Shown: piece by piece, positions 21,352 to 32,824 of the stretch
Layout: each line of letters begins with the position of its first letter
How positions within the stretch are numbered: position 1 is the stretch's first letter
DNA from: Rachicladosporium sp. CCFEE 5018
Lineage: Eukaryota > Ascomycota > Dothideomycetes > Cladosporiales > Cladosporiaceae
Assembly: GCA_002077045.2 (NCBI GenBank)
Contig: KZ111143.1
Location: 1,267,852-1,331,851, forward strand
Direction: 5' to 3'
Length of the DNA stretch: 64,000 nt
The notes under the pieces: model-generated
Told to the model about the DNA's origin: nothing
Databases searched by the model: none
The model's input: only the letters and a program-made list of their open reading frames with translations
Made by a program: the position numbers and the translations under genes

Positions 21352-23049
21352 CTAACTGCTCTGATCCACCTTATTGGCTGCCTCGCCCCTTTCAATCATC
21401 ACCTCAACGCTCTGCAGCAGATTGTCAACTTCATGCTTACTAGCCGCCTCGCCGTACACCCTGACCGCGTTCTCCGTTCCCGAAGCGCGCACGAAGCACC
21501 GGCCGGACGTGTACTTCGCCACAAGCTCGTCTAGCTTGCCCTGCATGCCCTCAGGAGTCTGCAGTTTCCGCTCCGCAGTGTCAGGCACAGTAGTGAAGCT
21601 GTTCTTATCTGCCACTTCGACGCGGAGGAGGCGGTTAGGGAGATCAGTGTAAGTCGTGAACCACTTTGCGATACTGTGCTCGCCGTCGCCACTTTGGTGC
21701 GCGAGTATGACTTCCACGAGGAGCATGTCCGATAAGGCGTCTCCGACAGTCTGATTGATCAGCTCCGTGAGTGCTTGTAGCGTCGTGAGCGCCTCGAGCT
21801 GTGCAGGCGACTGCGGATCAGCTTTGCGAATCTGCCGTAGTGCGTTTTGCGAAAAGAGCACAGTGCCGTGACCGTTAGCTTCGAAGTACACGCCGATATC
21901 GTACCGGCTTGCAACGTGATGAAGGTGCTTGACGCCTGTGGGCGTGCACTCGACTTTGAGCTTTAGCCGCTCTTCAATGTACTTGGTGCTGGCGCCATTG
22001 GCGTAAGCGGTCTGCACGACAGCGATCTGGATCTTATCCCCAAGACCGGCTTTCTCGACAATGTTGCCAATGAATGAAGCGGCCAGAGTAGCGATGCGAT
22101 CACCATCGAGCATGCGGAAGACGTTGCCAGTCTCGGTGAAGTAGTAGATGATGCGGTCTGCGTCGCCGTCATACGAGCACCAGCGCTCGAAGGGCTTGCC
22201 GTCAAAACTTTCGGGCGCACGTTGGCCAGTCTTGACGTAGTCTGCACCTGCCTTCTCGTTAAGTACTGAGGGATCATCTGTGCGGTCGTTGACGACGTTG
22301 ATCCTGATGCCACCGCTCTCGTCATCCTCTGCTGGCATGTATTTGAGGAACTTCTTCAATGCATCTGCACCTACGCCGTTTGCGCAGTCCACTGTCAACG
22401 AGCCTTCGGGCTTCTTGTACTGCATTGCCGTCTTCCATCCCGCAGCTAGCTTCTTGTAGTAGCCTTCCTCCGAGATCTCGCCATATGGGTGCGAGTCATT
22501 CTGCGTGTTCGTAGCCCGAGTCAAGTAGTGCAGTATTGGCGTCGTCAAGACCCCATAATCAATGTACTTGGCACCTATAGCGTCCAACGCATCCGTCAAA
22601 GCCTTCACCAAAGCCTTTCCCGACGGCCGCGTGTCCCTCGCAATAATGACATGCGCCTCCTCCTTATTCTCACTCTTGAACACCTCTCTTGCGATCCTCT
22701 CATACGCCTGCTTGATCTCCCCGGTCGGCGTGTTAGCAAGCTCAGTGGCATGCTTCTCCCACGACTGCTCGAGCATATCTCCATACGGATCGACAATCTT
22801 GACGCCATTGTCCCTGGCCGGGTTGTGCGAAGCTGTGATCATCACCCCAATAGTCTTGCCTTGCAACTTTCTCGATCTCAGCGCGGCGAGGATGCCGACT
22901 GTGAAAGTGACCGAGTCCAGTAGGTCAGCGTTCATGCGGAAGCCCGCAGTACCGTATGCGAACGGCTTCGACTTCTCAGGCCGAGCATGCTGCTTCGCAG
23001 CCTTAGCGATAGCATCGCCGTATTGCACAGTGAAGTCCGATTCGGACAT
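21352..23049 (-). CDS. PCM1: Phosphoacetylglucosamine mutase, copy B
   Basis: This 565-residue second copy of the UDP-GlcNAc pathway mutase has all landmarks: TASHNP with Ser74, DGDADR at 294-299, EANGHGT near 390 and the C-terminal phosphate loop RASGTEN. At position 79 it has Arg where copy A has Trp, right behind the catalytic loop. About 11 residues differ in total, so both copies look functional. The ATG at 23049 is the first in frame. Intronless, and divergent from mL40. Confidence 0.95.
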   Translation of the reverse strand: MSESDFTVQYGDAIAKAAKQHARPEKSKPFAYGTAGFRMNADLLDSVTFTVGILAALRSRKLQGKTIGVMITASHNPARDNGVKIVDPYGDMLEQSWEKHATELANTPTGEIKQAYERIAREVFKSENKEEAHVIIARDTRPSGKALVKALTDALDAIGAKYIDYGVLTTPILHYLTRATNTQNDSHPYGEISEEGYYKKLAAGWKTAMQYKKPEGSLTVDCANGVGADALKKFLKYMPAEDDESGGIRINVVNDRTDDPSVLNEKAGADYVKTGQRAPESFDGKPFERWCSYDGDADRIIYYFTETGNVFRMLDGDRIATLAASFIGNIVEKAGLGDKIQIAVVQTAYANGASTKYIEERLKLKVECTPTGVKHLHHVASRYDIGVYFEANGHGTVLFSQNALRQIRKADPQSPAQLEALTTLQALTELINQTVGDALSDMLLVEVILAHQSGDGEHSIAKWFTTYTDLPNRLLRVEVADKNSFTTVPDTAERKLQTPEGMQGKLDELVAKYTSGRCFVRASGTENAVRVYGEAASKHEVDNLLQSVEVMIERGEAANKVDQSS

Positions 23050-23651
23050 GGTGGCGTTGGGAATGTAGGAGAAAGTGTAGAGATGCAGCTAGTGAAGGAG
23101 GACGAGCAAGCAGGGTCTTGTGCCACCCTCAGGCAAGAGAAGGATTTGCCTCGCCTCACGCAATCCGAGGACTGGATCACGAGGTGGTGCTGCGTGCGGA
23201 GGTGCTCGCGCGGCTCTGGCCCTTGTGATGCAGGTAAATGCAGGAACAAGCGGGCGCGTGGGATGACTGAGCGGCCTCAGTGGGTAGGTTTTGCGTGCTG
23301 GCGTAATAGTCTTGGCTATGCGGTTGGGGCAGTGTGATGAGCTTGGAGGCAATTCAACGAATGTCTAGAAGAGGTAGCTAGGAGGGAATGTGTAGTGGTC
23401 ATGGAGAGGATATCTTCGATTGAAGTGTGAGTAGTCACCGAAGTGAGTGGAAGTTTTTGGTGTTGCATCGAGTGGGGGTTGACGAAACGTGCATGCAGGG
23501 TTCCAGCCCCACATTCTGATCCCGCTCGCCCCGGTCCGCGGCGTGGGACTCGCGATCCGGCGGTTGAACCGACTCCGCGTCTTTCCAGAGCCATCGCCAG
23601 ACTTCATCGAAGCATTGGCAAATTATCGCTAGCATCGCCCACACAGCAACA

Positions 23652-24286
23652 ATGCAACCCCCCTCAATGTCACTTCTCCGCGCCTTCTCGCCACTGCGCG
23701 CATCCCTTCCCATACCGCCGCCTGTCCACTGCCTCACCAAATCCTTCTCCACCACCCCCTCCCTCCTCGCCCGCAAAGGCAAGAACAAAGGCCCCAAGCC
23801 CGATCAACGCATAGGTAAGTCATTCCGGAACTACTGTTCTCTCCACACCTCAGAGTCAATACTAACAGCAATCCAGCCCTCCTCCGCTACGCCCTCCAAC
23901 ACCCCCTCACCCCCCGCCCCCTCCGCTTCTCCCGAAACCGCTCCCTCCGCCACTGGACAATCCACCGCGCCTTCCAGCTCCACCAAGCCGCCCTCCGCCT
24001 AGCCCAAACCCTTTCGCTCGAGAAACAATACCGATCCATGGCTTCCGCGTGCGAAGCACTCCGCCTCATGGACTCCGAGGGCCTGACGGAGCAGGAGAGG
24101 GAGAAGTTGGGTGTGAAGGGGCAGGGGGGAGGGGAAGGAGGGGTGAAGGGGAAGGGCGAGGGAGGGAAATTATATAGAGTGGCGATGGAGAAGAAGGGGA
24201 TTTGGGAGGGGGTGCCGATTGAGTATGCGAGGGCGCAGGTGGATACGCCGCCGAGAAATGGCTGGAATCACGCTTGGACGCGGTGA
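23652..24286 (+). CDS. MRPL28: Mitochondrial ribosomal protein mL40, copy B
   Basis: Exons 23652-23814 and 23877-24286 with a 62-nt intron (ACTAAC branch site) encode 190 residues. The N-terminus is a typical mitochondrial presequence, Arg/Ser-rich without acidic residues (LRAFSPLRASLPIPPP, KSFSTTPSLLARKG). Then RYALQHPLTPRPLRFSRNRS, the RNA-facing core, a Gly/Lys-rich insertion, and the conserved end GIWEGVPIEYARAQVDTPPR. This is the mL40 (yeast MrpL28) protein of the large mitoribosomal subunit. A second in-frame ATG at 23667 is an alternative start. Copy A lacks both. Confidence 0.9.
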
Positions 24287-24987
24287 AGTGGGCGTGCTAT
24301 GCGCGTCTTGTGACGAGGGATCCCCTGAATGGTCCGAGTCATGGGTGATGGGAACGGGCGCGGAGTGACGGGCTGGGTTGAGGCACGGTTGGTGGCGAGA
24401 GCTACACAGGCCTTCTTCGCGACTGGTACGAGTCGCCGCTATTTGCAGTCGCGAAATACCGTTCGCGTGGCGGAGACGCAGAACAGCGGGGAGGCAGATG
24501 CGAGATATTGTCCGTGAGGAGCCGGCTCGACTGGGACCCATTTCGCGATTTGAGATTTGACCGCCGGCCCATGCCAAGGAGGTAAGTTCAACGCCAGGCG
24601 CACAAAGCGCTCTCAATCACATGTGCTATCTGAGCACGACGCATGCGTCGATGTCGACCGCGCATCGACTGCAGCGTTGAGACGAATCGCGACAACTGCC
24701 GCGTGGGCACATATCAAGACGTATTGCGGTGGAAGTTGCATCCGTAGTAATACGTGTAGATAGTACAAGCATAGCGTTTCGCCGTGCAGACTTCGCCTGA
24801 TCCCTAGCGGGTTCGCTATATGGTATTCGGTCCCGAAGCGACCTCGCAATCCCTGTCCAGCTATGCAGAGCCCCCAACGCCCCATCCCATACCTGCCTCG
24901 GTCCATCCTCCCAAGCCTCTCAGACCTTTCCCAGAACCCACGCTCAGGAGGCATTCCCAGTCTAGCTCATCCATAGAGTCCCGTATA
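24287..24987. other. Convergent intergenic region, copy B
   Basis: It contains 3' UTR sequence of mL40 and RSC7. It is largely unalignable by eye with 4915-5654 except at the edges. No gene seen. Confidence 0.5.
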
Positions 24988-26723
24988 CTAAACAGGATAC
25001 CCAGCAAACCCGACCTTCAACCTCCCCCTCGCGCCACCCACCCCTTCACTCCCCCACCCGCAGCTATCCTGCCAGTTCTTCTCCTCAGCCCGTACAGCCA
25101 ATGAAGCCTGTTTGCAATCTTCCGGTAACTCGGCGATGAGCTCGTCGGGTATATCCGAAGGGCTGTTGGAGCTGAAGGGCGGGTTGAGGAAGGTTGAAGT
25201 AGAGGGAAAAGGCGAGAAAGAGCTGATGGGAGGGGATGTGTAGTGGGTGTCTATTGTTGCGTGAGAGGTGGAGAGGGCGGCGGGGACTGGTGGGAAGAGG
25301 GAAGATTCGGAGGTTGTTGTGGGCGGTGGAGGGGAGGCGTGGGAAGTGCCGTTCGTGAGGCTCGATTGCGAGTGGGTGGTAGCAGTAGGCGGCGGGGGAA
25401 TCTGCTCCCAGCGGACGTGCGTCGGCTGCATGATCGACGGCATGAACATGAGGTTCGTGTGCGTGTCGTAGACGCCCTCGTGCGTTTTCCGGCGGAGGGC
25501 CAGGGCGGCGGAGTTAAAGCGGCTAGATCAAAGACGTCAGCACCAGCAAGCCGAACGAGTGAGAGATGATGCGCAAGACGTACCTCGCCTCTCGAGCATG
25601 CATGTACTGCCAATTCCCCACCGTAATCCCCGTCCTCCTCTTCCCACCACCAGGCACCCCAGGCTTGCCAGCTGGCTGTGGTCCAGCAGGCTGGATCTTG
25701 TAGACGTCACTAGCGCCGAACCACGCCACGTACCGATTGCGATTATAATCGGTGCCGCCTCCAGCATTGGCGAGACTGTCATTCGGGTCCGCCAGCTCGC
25801 CCTCTACGTCGCCGTTGGCGCGAGCTTCGGAGACTTTATAGTCGTCCACGACTTTCTTCCCCGCGACTACAATCTTGGCGCCGAATTCCCGAAACACTGA
25901 GCGCGCGGTGACAACGCCTATATTGCGGCCTTTATAGCTGTTGGGCAGGATGTCCCGTTCTATGAGATCCTTCTTCTCCGCATCCCCAAGCAGGACCTTG
26001 AACAGTTTCGGGTGCTTATTGAAGAACAGATAGCTGTCGCGGAAGCCACAACATCGCGCGGGCTCGGTAGAGAGCATGTACAGTCTCTCGCCGCGGCCGA
26101 TGATCTTGAAGGTTCGCACGCGGTATTCGCGATCGCCGGAGAGATGGCCGAACTCGTCGACTTTCTCTTCGCCCTCAGCGTCGAAGTCTAGCTGTGCATC
26201 GTCGTGGAGAACCTCAAACTTCTGCCCATCGACCATGACGTACTGGTCTGCTGCTGGCTGGGTCACTCTTCTCCGAGCAGGTAAACTCCTTCGTCCCGCT
26301 GCTGCGCCGCCCCGACCTCGTGGACGCCGGCGGTAGGGTGTGCCAGACTCGGACTCATCATCGCCAGGCTCGGGGGTGCGCATGCTCGCTCGTGCGCCAC
26401 CTCGTGAGCGTTTCCCGCCTCGAGGTTTGCGGCCAGGGATGGAGGTGATTGTGGGCTCGCCATCTTCGTCGTCGTTGTCGCCTGCTGCGGGGGTGCCGGT
26501 TTCTTCGTCGAGGTCTTCTTCCCCTTCAGCTACTTCCTCGCCTTCGCCGTCGGCGTCATCCATGTCCTCGTCATCTTCGTATACTATCGCAGACTCTCGT
26601 TCTGTGGTGTCGTGTCAGTGGATCTTGCTTGTGGTAGTGCGCATGTATATAAGGATGCATACTAGGCGTTCCAAGCGAGTCGCGCTTCTTGGAGAAGCCC
26701 TTGTGGCCTTTCTTGAATGGCAT
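24988..26723 (-). CDS. RSC7: RSC7/Swp82-family chromatin-remodelling subunit, copy B
   Basis: Exons 26663-26723, 25584-26601, 24988-25522, introns of 61 nt each, 537 residues. Same domain order as copy A: short basic start, acidic and Arg/Gly-rich region, RSC7/Swp82 core, Pro/Ser-rich tail. The core is almost unchanged; differences gather in the acidic leader and the tail, where two extra residues account for the length change. Both splice sites are conserved, which supports the model. Divergent from RPT5 copy B. Confidence 0.9.
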
Positions 26724-26786
26724 GGCGACGGTGGCGGGGTAATGCGACTTTCTACTGCGGGCGTGTGAAGTGAGGTTCTTGGGGAG

Positions 26787-26803
26787 ACGCGACTGAGTCG
26801 CGT
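26787..26803. promoter_or_regulatory. 17-bp perfect palindrome in RSC7/RPT5 promoter, copy B
   Basis: Identical to 7448-7464, again 64 bp from the RSC7 ATG. It is followed 3 bp later by TTTGCCAGC (26807-26815), one mismatch from the inverted PACE element of yeast proteasome genes. Confidence 0.55.
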
Positions 26804-27021
26804 AGATTTGCCAGCGCCAGGGAAGTCACGGAAGCGTTCCGCGTAGCTTGCATATGCCTCACCTTGTGCCTACACATGCGATCACTGAAAGCATACATCA
26901 AATCAATCAAACAGATTGCAACAACCAAACTTACCACCACAACCAGATCAAGCTCATTGACAGAAGCATATCACACCGTCCGCCACACAACTCGTACAAC
27001 ACCTCACACAACACATCAATC

Positions 27022-28529
27022 ATGTCCACACTCGAGGACCTCGACGATCTGGAGCGTGAGGGAGACAAGGAGGACAAGAAGGACGACGATGCATCAAGGA
27101 AACCCACAGAAGGCGGCGATGCCGACATGACAGACGCCAACAAAAAGGACGCCAAGCCAGAGCCTGAGGAAGACCCTATAGACATGGAGATCCTCAACTC
27201 AAACACCCGCGACATCAACTCCCGCCGCCGCCTGCTCGAGAACGACACCCGCATAATGAAGTCCGAGTTCCAACGACTAACCCACGAGAAGACGGCGATG
27301 GGCGAGAAGATCAAAGACAACGTGGACAAGATCGACAACAACCGGCAATTACCCTACCTCGTTGGCAATGTAGTCGAAATTCTCGATCTGGACGTCGAAG
27401 CTGAGGCAGCAGAGGAAGGCGCGAACATCGATCTCGACGCTACTAGAGTGGGCAAGAGCGCGGTGATCAAGACGTCCACACGGCAGACTATCTTCTTGCC
27501 ACTCATCGGCTTGGTGGATCACGAGAAGTTGAAGCCGGGCGATCTGATTGGTGTGAATAAGGATTCGTACCTCATTCTTGATACGCTGCCGGCGGAGTAC
27601 GATAGCAGAGTAAAGGCTATGGAGGTTGATGAGAAGCCGACGGAAAAGTATACGGATGTTGGTGGGCTGGACAAACAGATTGAGGAGTTGGTTGAGGCGA
27701 TTGTGTGGCCGATGAAGGAGGCGGAGAGGTTCAAGAAGATTGGCATCAAGGCGCCCAAGGGTATTGATATCGTCTATCTCCTACCCGCATTTACAGCACA
27801 CTGACAGCATCCAGGCGCCCTCATGTACGGTCCCCCCGGCACAGGCAAGACCCTCCTCGCCCGCGCCTGCGCCGCCCAAACAGACGCCACATTCCTCAAA
27901 CTTGCCGGTCCCCAATTGGTGCAAATGTTCATTGGCGACGGCGCCAAGCTCGTGCGTGACTGCTTCGCTCTGGCAAAAGAGAAGGCACCTTCAATCATCT
28001 TCATCGACGAGCTAGACGCCATCGGCACGAAGCGCTTCGACAGCGACAAGTCCGGTGATCGCGAGGTGCAGCGCACTATGCTCGAACTCCTCAACCAACT
28101 CGACGGCTTCGCCTCAGACGACCGGATCAAAGTCCTCGCGGCCACAAACCGCGTTGACGTGCTGGACCCTGCGCTACTGCGTTCCGGCCGACTGGACAGG
28201 AAGATCGAGTTTCCGCTGCCTAACGAGGAGGCCAGAGCGCAGATCATGCGCATTCACTCGAGGAAGATGACTGTCGATGATGGTGTAAATTGGGCAGAGC
28301 TGGCCAGGAGTACGGATGAGTTCGGCGGGGCGCAGTTGAAGGCTGTGTGTGTTGAGGCGGGGATGATTGCGCTGAGGACGGGGAAGAGCAAGATTGGGCA
28401 TGAGAGTTATGTGGATGCTATTAGTGAGGTGCAGGCGAAGAAGAAGGTGAGTCGCGCTGCTAATTGTGGAGTGAGATGGGGAGATGTGCTGACTATGATT
28501 TGCAGGATACGGTCAACTTTTACGCATAG
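27022..28529 (+). CDS. RPT5: 26S proteasome regulatory ATPase subunit Rpt5, copy B
   Basis: Exons 27022-27760, 27815-28446, 28506-28529 (introns 54 and 59 nt), 464 residues. Same Walker A, Walker B and C-terminal FYA tail as copy A. Only two residues differ (in the acidic N-terminus) while many codons differ silently. This is strong evidence that both copies were kept under purifying selection. A longer frame upstream of 27022 has no equivalent in copy A and is not used. Confidence 0.96.
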
Positions 28530-30191
28530 ACGGTATTGGGTCTGGCTGCATGACGGGCGCCTGATGCAGGCGGATGTAATAATATACAGTATGATTACCA
28601 CAGTGCAAGGGCGCGCTGCCCTCACGCGGCTTCTCCTTCAGCGTCTTGCCTCACGCTGCGCGGCGCCAGCAGCTTCCTCGCCTGCAGTACTCCTTCCTGC
28701 ATGCACCATCGCGCAATGCCGTGCATATCACCCTTTGTCCCGCACTTCTGCTGATTGCTCACAGACGCTCGGCAGCATCACAAGGTATTACGTATACATC
28801 GATGATTTCAGCCGATTCCTTCGTTCTCAGCCTCTGAATATGCTCTTACTTTTACAGCTTTCCTATGTGTTCATTCTTTCGTCTTTCTTCATGTTCTCTA
28901 TACACCTTCATCACCAAAACATCACTGCTGATTAACATTTCGGAGTCACCTACCGCTGGATTCATCGCCGCTCGGCGAGACGACCTCATCGCTGACTGCC
29001 GCATCCATCACAACGTCCTCAGCCGGGTTGTTGCTCCCTGACTTTGCGGTGGCGTCACTCCTGCTCGCCTGAAGTTCGATAACCCAGTCTCGCTCGTCGG
29101 CTGGCAGAACATCGGAGACTGGGCGTGCTTGTGTGGTGAACACCCCTCCAGGGGCGAAGGTCACGAAGTGGCTTACTCACTGTTCATCAGGTAGCAGCAC
29201 TTCCAATGGCCATTTTGTGGAGCGATGCGATATGGCGCTGCTCCAAATACCTCAGAGCAACTGGGCATCGGGCCGGCTATATAGTCTCCCCACTGTGCTG
29301 CCTTCCTTCTCGCGCCTGAGCTTCACGCCAAGTATTGTCCCGTACACGGCATTCTTCACTCAACGGCCGTCAAATCAACTTGTCCTGCCTCGTCGCAGAG
29401 CTCAATAGCAAGACTCTCGCCGTCGCTCATCGGTTAGTGTTTCTTTTTCCTGCCAAATGCAGGCTGGGTTCTGCTGACTATTCATATCAGTTAGGCTGCT
29501 CCCAGATCGATGCGCTCATCATCGTAGCGATGGAGAAGAATGCGTCCCACGCGTGTGACCACCGCCGCGGCTACCCGATTGGCGGACGAAGCCGAGTCGA
29601 AGATGCTCGATGTACGCGCTGCAGAGTTTGTGAGCGATGTCGTGGAAGCGCAGTGCCGTGAGACGCCGCTGTTCACGCCAGCAGAGCTTCAGTCACCACC
29701 TTGCCGGGACCGGAAGACGACCTTGATCTGGGTTCTGCCGGCTTGCATCGCCATACGTGGCACCTGCCTTCTGCCTATCTGCGCTTTATCTCGTCGGCCA
29801 CGGGTGGCTTCGAGACCTTCCCAAGCCACTAGCGAATGGATCCACGCCGCCTGCCAAGTGCTCCGGTTGGTCCTGCTACAAAGTCGCATCTCGTCGACTC
29901 TAACACGTTAGGCCAGCGCATATCACCAGCTCTCCGACGGTCAGACGTGCCTTGCCATCGATTGGCGCCTCGTCGACTTCACTTCTTCAAAATGGCGGAA
30001 GAGGCGAGCACATGCTCGAGCGGACTCCAGGCACTTCAATGCGCAAGGCAGCCCGTGATAGTGGGCTTTTGCACGACTACTGATGGCCATGGACTGGTTT
30101 TCGTCGAACACTCGACACTCGACCATCTTGCGCAACACTGCGACAACCCGGGAACGAATACGTTTCCACAGACCAGAAGAATAGACCTACA
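28530..30191. other. Long intergenic region, possible gene relics, copy B
   Basis: Counterpart of 9192-10913. A minus-strand frame at 28946-29164 includes SDVLPADERDWVIELQASR; in copy A the corresponding frame stops after DVLPADEQEP. A plus-strand island near 29580-29665 translates in both copies to related peptides ending EFVSDVV. These may be remains of genes, but no complete exon structure can be built. Confidence 0.35.
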
Positions 30192-30682
30192 ATGCTGCCA
30201 AACCAGAATACAAAGCCACTGCCAAAGAGTAGACCTGCGACTACCAAACTTGCCCAGCAACGATAATCAGCAGTACTGACACACCCACAGAAGACCACGG
30301 CGGCAATGGCGTCCACAATTGTCCCATTTGCAAAGGCCAGATGAATAGTCGCGCTAAGCGCAGAGGCTACTGCGACATTCACTTCGTGCTCTGCCACTCG
30401 CCGAATCATGTTGGACAGGAGTTTCCGACGCTGAAGGGACCAATTGTATCAAGTGTGTGGAGATCACCGCTGCGAAGGAGGCCAAGGAGGCCAAGGAGAA
30501 GAAGGCGAGGCGTGAGAAGCAAGTTACGGATGCTATTGAGAAGAAGAAAGCTGAGGGTGCTAAGAAGGCTGGGGGCGGCGGGAAGTGAAGCTGTTGGTAG
30601 AGTGATGAGACCTGAACGTTTGGATGTCAAATCTGGCGCAGACCGTGCAATCACTTCAAGGGACGTGAGACAAGGGACGTGA
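30192..30682 (+). pseudogene. Small Cys-rich protein, copy B, frameshifted
   Basis: Same start and splice plan as copy A: exon 1 30192-30228, intron about 30229-30293, then exon 2. After EFPTLKG a run of four G in copy A is three G here (about 30436-30440). The frame shifts before the last CIKC pair, and the Lys/Glu-rich tail is replaced by an Arg-rich unrelated stretch ending at 30682. The original stop would be at 30586-30588. Either a real null allele or a homopolymer sequencing error. Confidence 0.65.
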
Positions 30683-30845
30683 AAAGGCCGGAACCCGAGC
30701 TGCAATGCGAGACCTTTGTGGTTGGAGAAGTCAGCTGCGGATATATTACAATGATGCAATACATATGGCGGGGGAGAGATACCTTGTGCGTGATCGACTT
30801 AGACTCACATGAACTCTGAACATTCAAGCTACAACGCCAGACTGA

Positions 30846-32261
30846 TTAATCAAGTGCAACAGAGTTAGCCATTCCAATGTCTTCTCCTTCACTTTCGTCC
30901 TCCGAATCCGGCACCCAATCCATCACTCCACCATACGCCTGATCTGTCTGCGCCTCCCACTCACTCTTCTTGTCCCTATTGACATACGCCCTAGTCATAC
31001 TTGCCTCCATACTCTCTGGCACCCATCTACAGTTCATGAACTTGTGCTTGAAGTCGTTCATCCTCTGGTTCTTCTCTCGAAAGCTGCGCTTCACGTTCTC
31101 GCGATCTGCAGAGCCTTGAGGAAAGTGATTGGCGATGCACCGCACAAGCCGGTTGCGGAGAATTTTGTTGTCGGCGTAACGGTCCGCGTACCAGTAAATG
31201 TCTTGGATGAAGATTGGGTACTCGCAAAGATAGTATAGGGGACCGGTGTAAGCGTAGTCCCAGTCTATGACTGCGCTGAGCTTGGGCCCACGCTCAGCAG
31301 TGGGAGGCAGGAAGAGCATGTTGTAGTCGTCGAAGTCGTTGTGGCTGACGCGATATGGCGCGTGGTAGATTGGGTTGGATGCTTCCATGTCTAGGAAGCT
31401 GTGTAGATCGTGCTTGATGCCGGGAAAGTGCATGCTGCTTTCTGGACCGTGACCTTGCAGGTACGAGATCATGAAGTCTGCGGTAGTGGCAAAGGGCGCT
31501 TCGCAAGGCACATCTGTGAGGTTGCTGGGCCATAGCGGTGGGCCTAAAGTGCCATGGGCGTTCAGTGAGCCGGCCAAGCCAAACTTCAGACTGGCGAGCT
31601 GAGCGATGACATCTGCAAGCTGCTCAATGACTTCAATCTTGTGTGCGAGAGTCAGGTCGACCCAGATACTACCCAACTGCACGCCCTCCATCCGCTCGAT
31701 CAGCGTGAACACAGCACCGACGGCATGATTTCGATTCGGATTGACAAAGTACGTCTGCGGCACCGGTATCGTAGTATGCTTCCACAAGTAGTCGATAGTC
31801 GCCAGCTCGCTCTCCAGTACGCTGAGCGGTGTCGCCTTCCGAAGAAATCGGCCGATGCAGGACCACCCATCCGCGAAGTGAAGTACGCGGACCTCGTGGT
31901 GACTACCACTCTGCAGCTCTGTCATGTCGATACATGCGCCGTGGACGCCGGGAAGGTAGTAGTCGGCGATGTGTCGCAGTGCATCGAGATTGATAACCAG
32001 CGGTGGCGGGTCGCCTGATTCTTCACTCTCGTTTGCCTCTTGAGTTTCCTCCTTCGACAGATCGGGTGCGCCAACGGCGGCACGGATTTCCTCATCTTCA
32101 GGGTCAGCTGGTGCGCCATCGTCCTCGTCGTCGCTTATAGTCGGTGAAGGTGACATATCACCATAGGGCCAGCGCACTGTCTTGCGTGGGAGGCCATCGG
32201 CAGAGCTCGTAAGCTGACCATCGTTGCACTCGGACGCCATGTGATGTGGTGATTGATCCAT
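30846..32261 (-). CDS. APH-family phosphotransferase-like protein, copy B
   Basis: 471 residues, ATG at 32261; an upstream extension starts with TTG and is not used. Catalytic loop here is VSHNDFDDYNMLF and metal loop VIDWDYAYTGP, both with the key His, Asp and Asn kept. Nineteen residues differ from copy A, spread over the whole protein, including a Cys/Tyr and Thr/Ala change near 361-362. Function as for copy A, unknown substrate. Confidence 0.85.
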   Translation of the reverse strand: MDQSPHHMASECNDGQLTSSADGLPRKTVRWPYGDMSPSPTISDDEDDGAPADPEDEEIRAAVGAPDLSKEETQEANESEESGDPPPLVINLDALRHIADYYLPGVHGACIDMTELQSGSHHEVRVLHFADGWSCIGRFLRKATPLSVLESELATIDYLWKHTTIPVPQTYFVNPNRNHAVGAVFTLIERMEGVQLGSIWVDLTLAHKIEVIEQLADVIAQLASLKFGLAGSLNAHGTLGPPLWPSNLTDVPCEAPFATTADFMISYLQGHGPESSMHFPGIKHDLHSFLDMEASNPIYHAPYRVSHNDFDDYNMLFLPPTAERGPKLSAVIDWDYAYTGPLYYLCEYPIFIQDIYWYADRYADNKILRNRLVRCIANHFPQGSADRENVKRSFREKNQRMNDFKHKFMNCRWVPESMEASMTRAYVNRDKKSEWEAQTDQAYGGVMDWVPDSEDESEGEDIGMANSVALD

Positions 32262-32824
32262 GTACAATCCAGAATAGCTTTATGGTGTATGCAACTTGAA
32301 CAGAGTGTGTCTAGTTTTAATGAGGTGGTCCGGACGAGACAAGCTTGCTGTTCTTGACGAAGGAAGGCACGACCCTCATCTAGAACGTCCAGCAGAGAAA
32401 GCGAGTGTCTGTCTTGCTGTGAAAACACAAGTAGGGGCGCATGCCAGGGCGTGACTCACTCATGATCTGATCTACTGTCTTCATTTCACTTCGTCTTATC
32501 AGCCGGGAAACCTGGATCTTACTGATGTTGACATCTGCACATTCACTTTCGTGAAAGGCCTGAGGCGCACAAGCACATCTACATTGACCGAGCTTATCAA
32601 TGCGAGCATACAATCAACGCTGCGTTGTCGTGACCTCCCAGGGGCTTTGTCAGGCAAACGCCATCGCCAGAGAAACGCCATTCCATGCACCGCGTAACGC
32701 TCCCAATCATCCGAACCTAACGAGTACCACCGAGATTCGATGGTGTGGCGTTGCCACGCCTACTCTGTCCTCCCTCTCACGAAGCGCCTACCCCTACCAG
32801 ATCATGTCTCGTTGTTCGCAGTGA
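32262..32824. other. Intergenic region between phosphotransferase and SCH9, copy B
   Basis: Counterpart of 12985-13546 with few differences. No gene seen. Confidence 0.5.
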
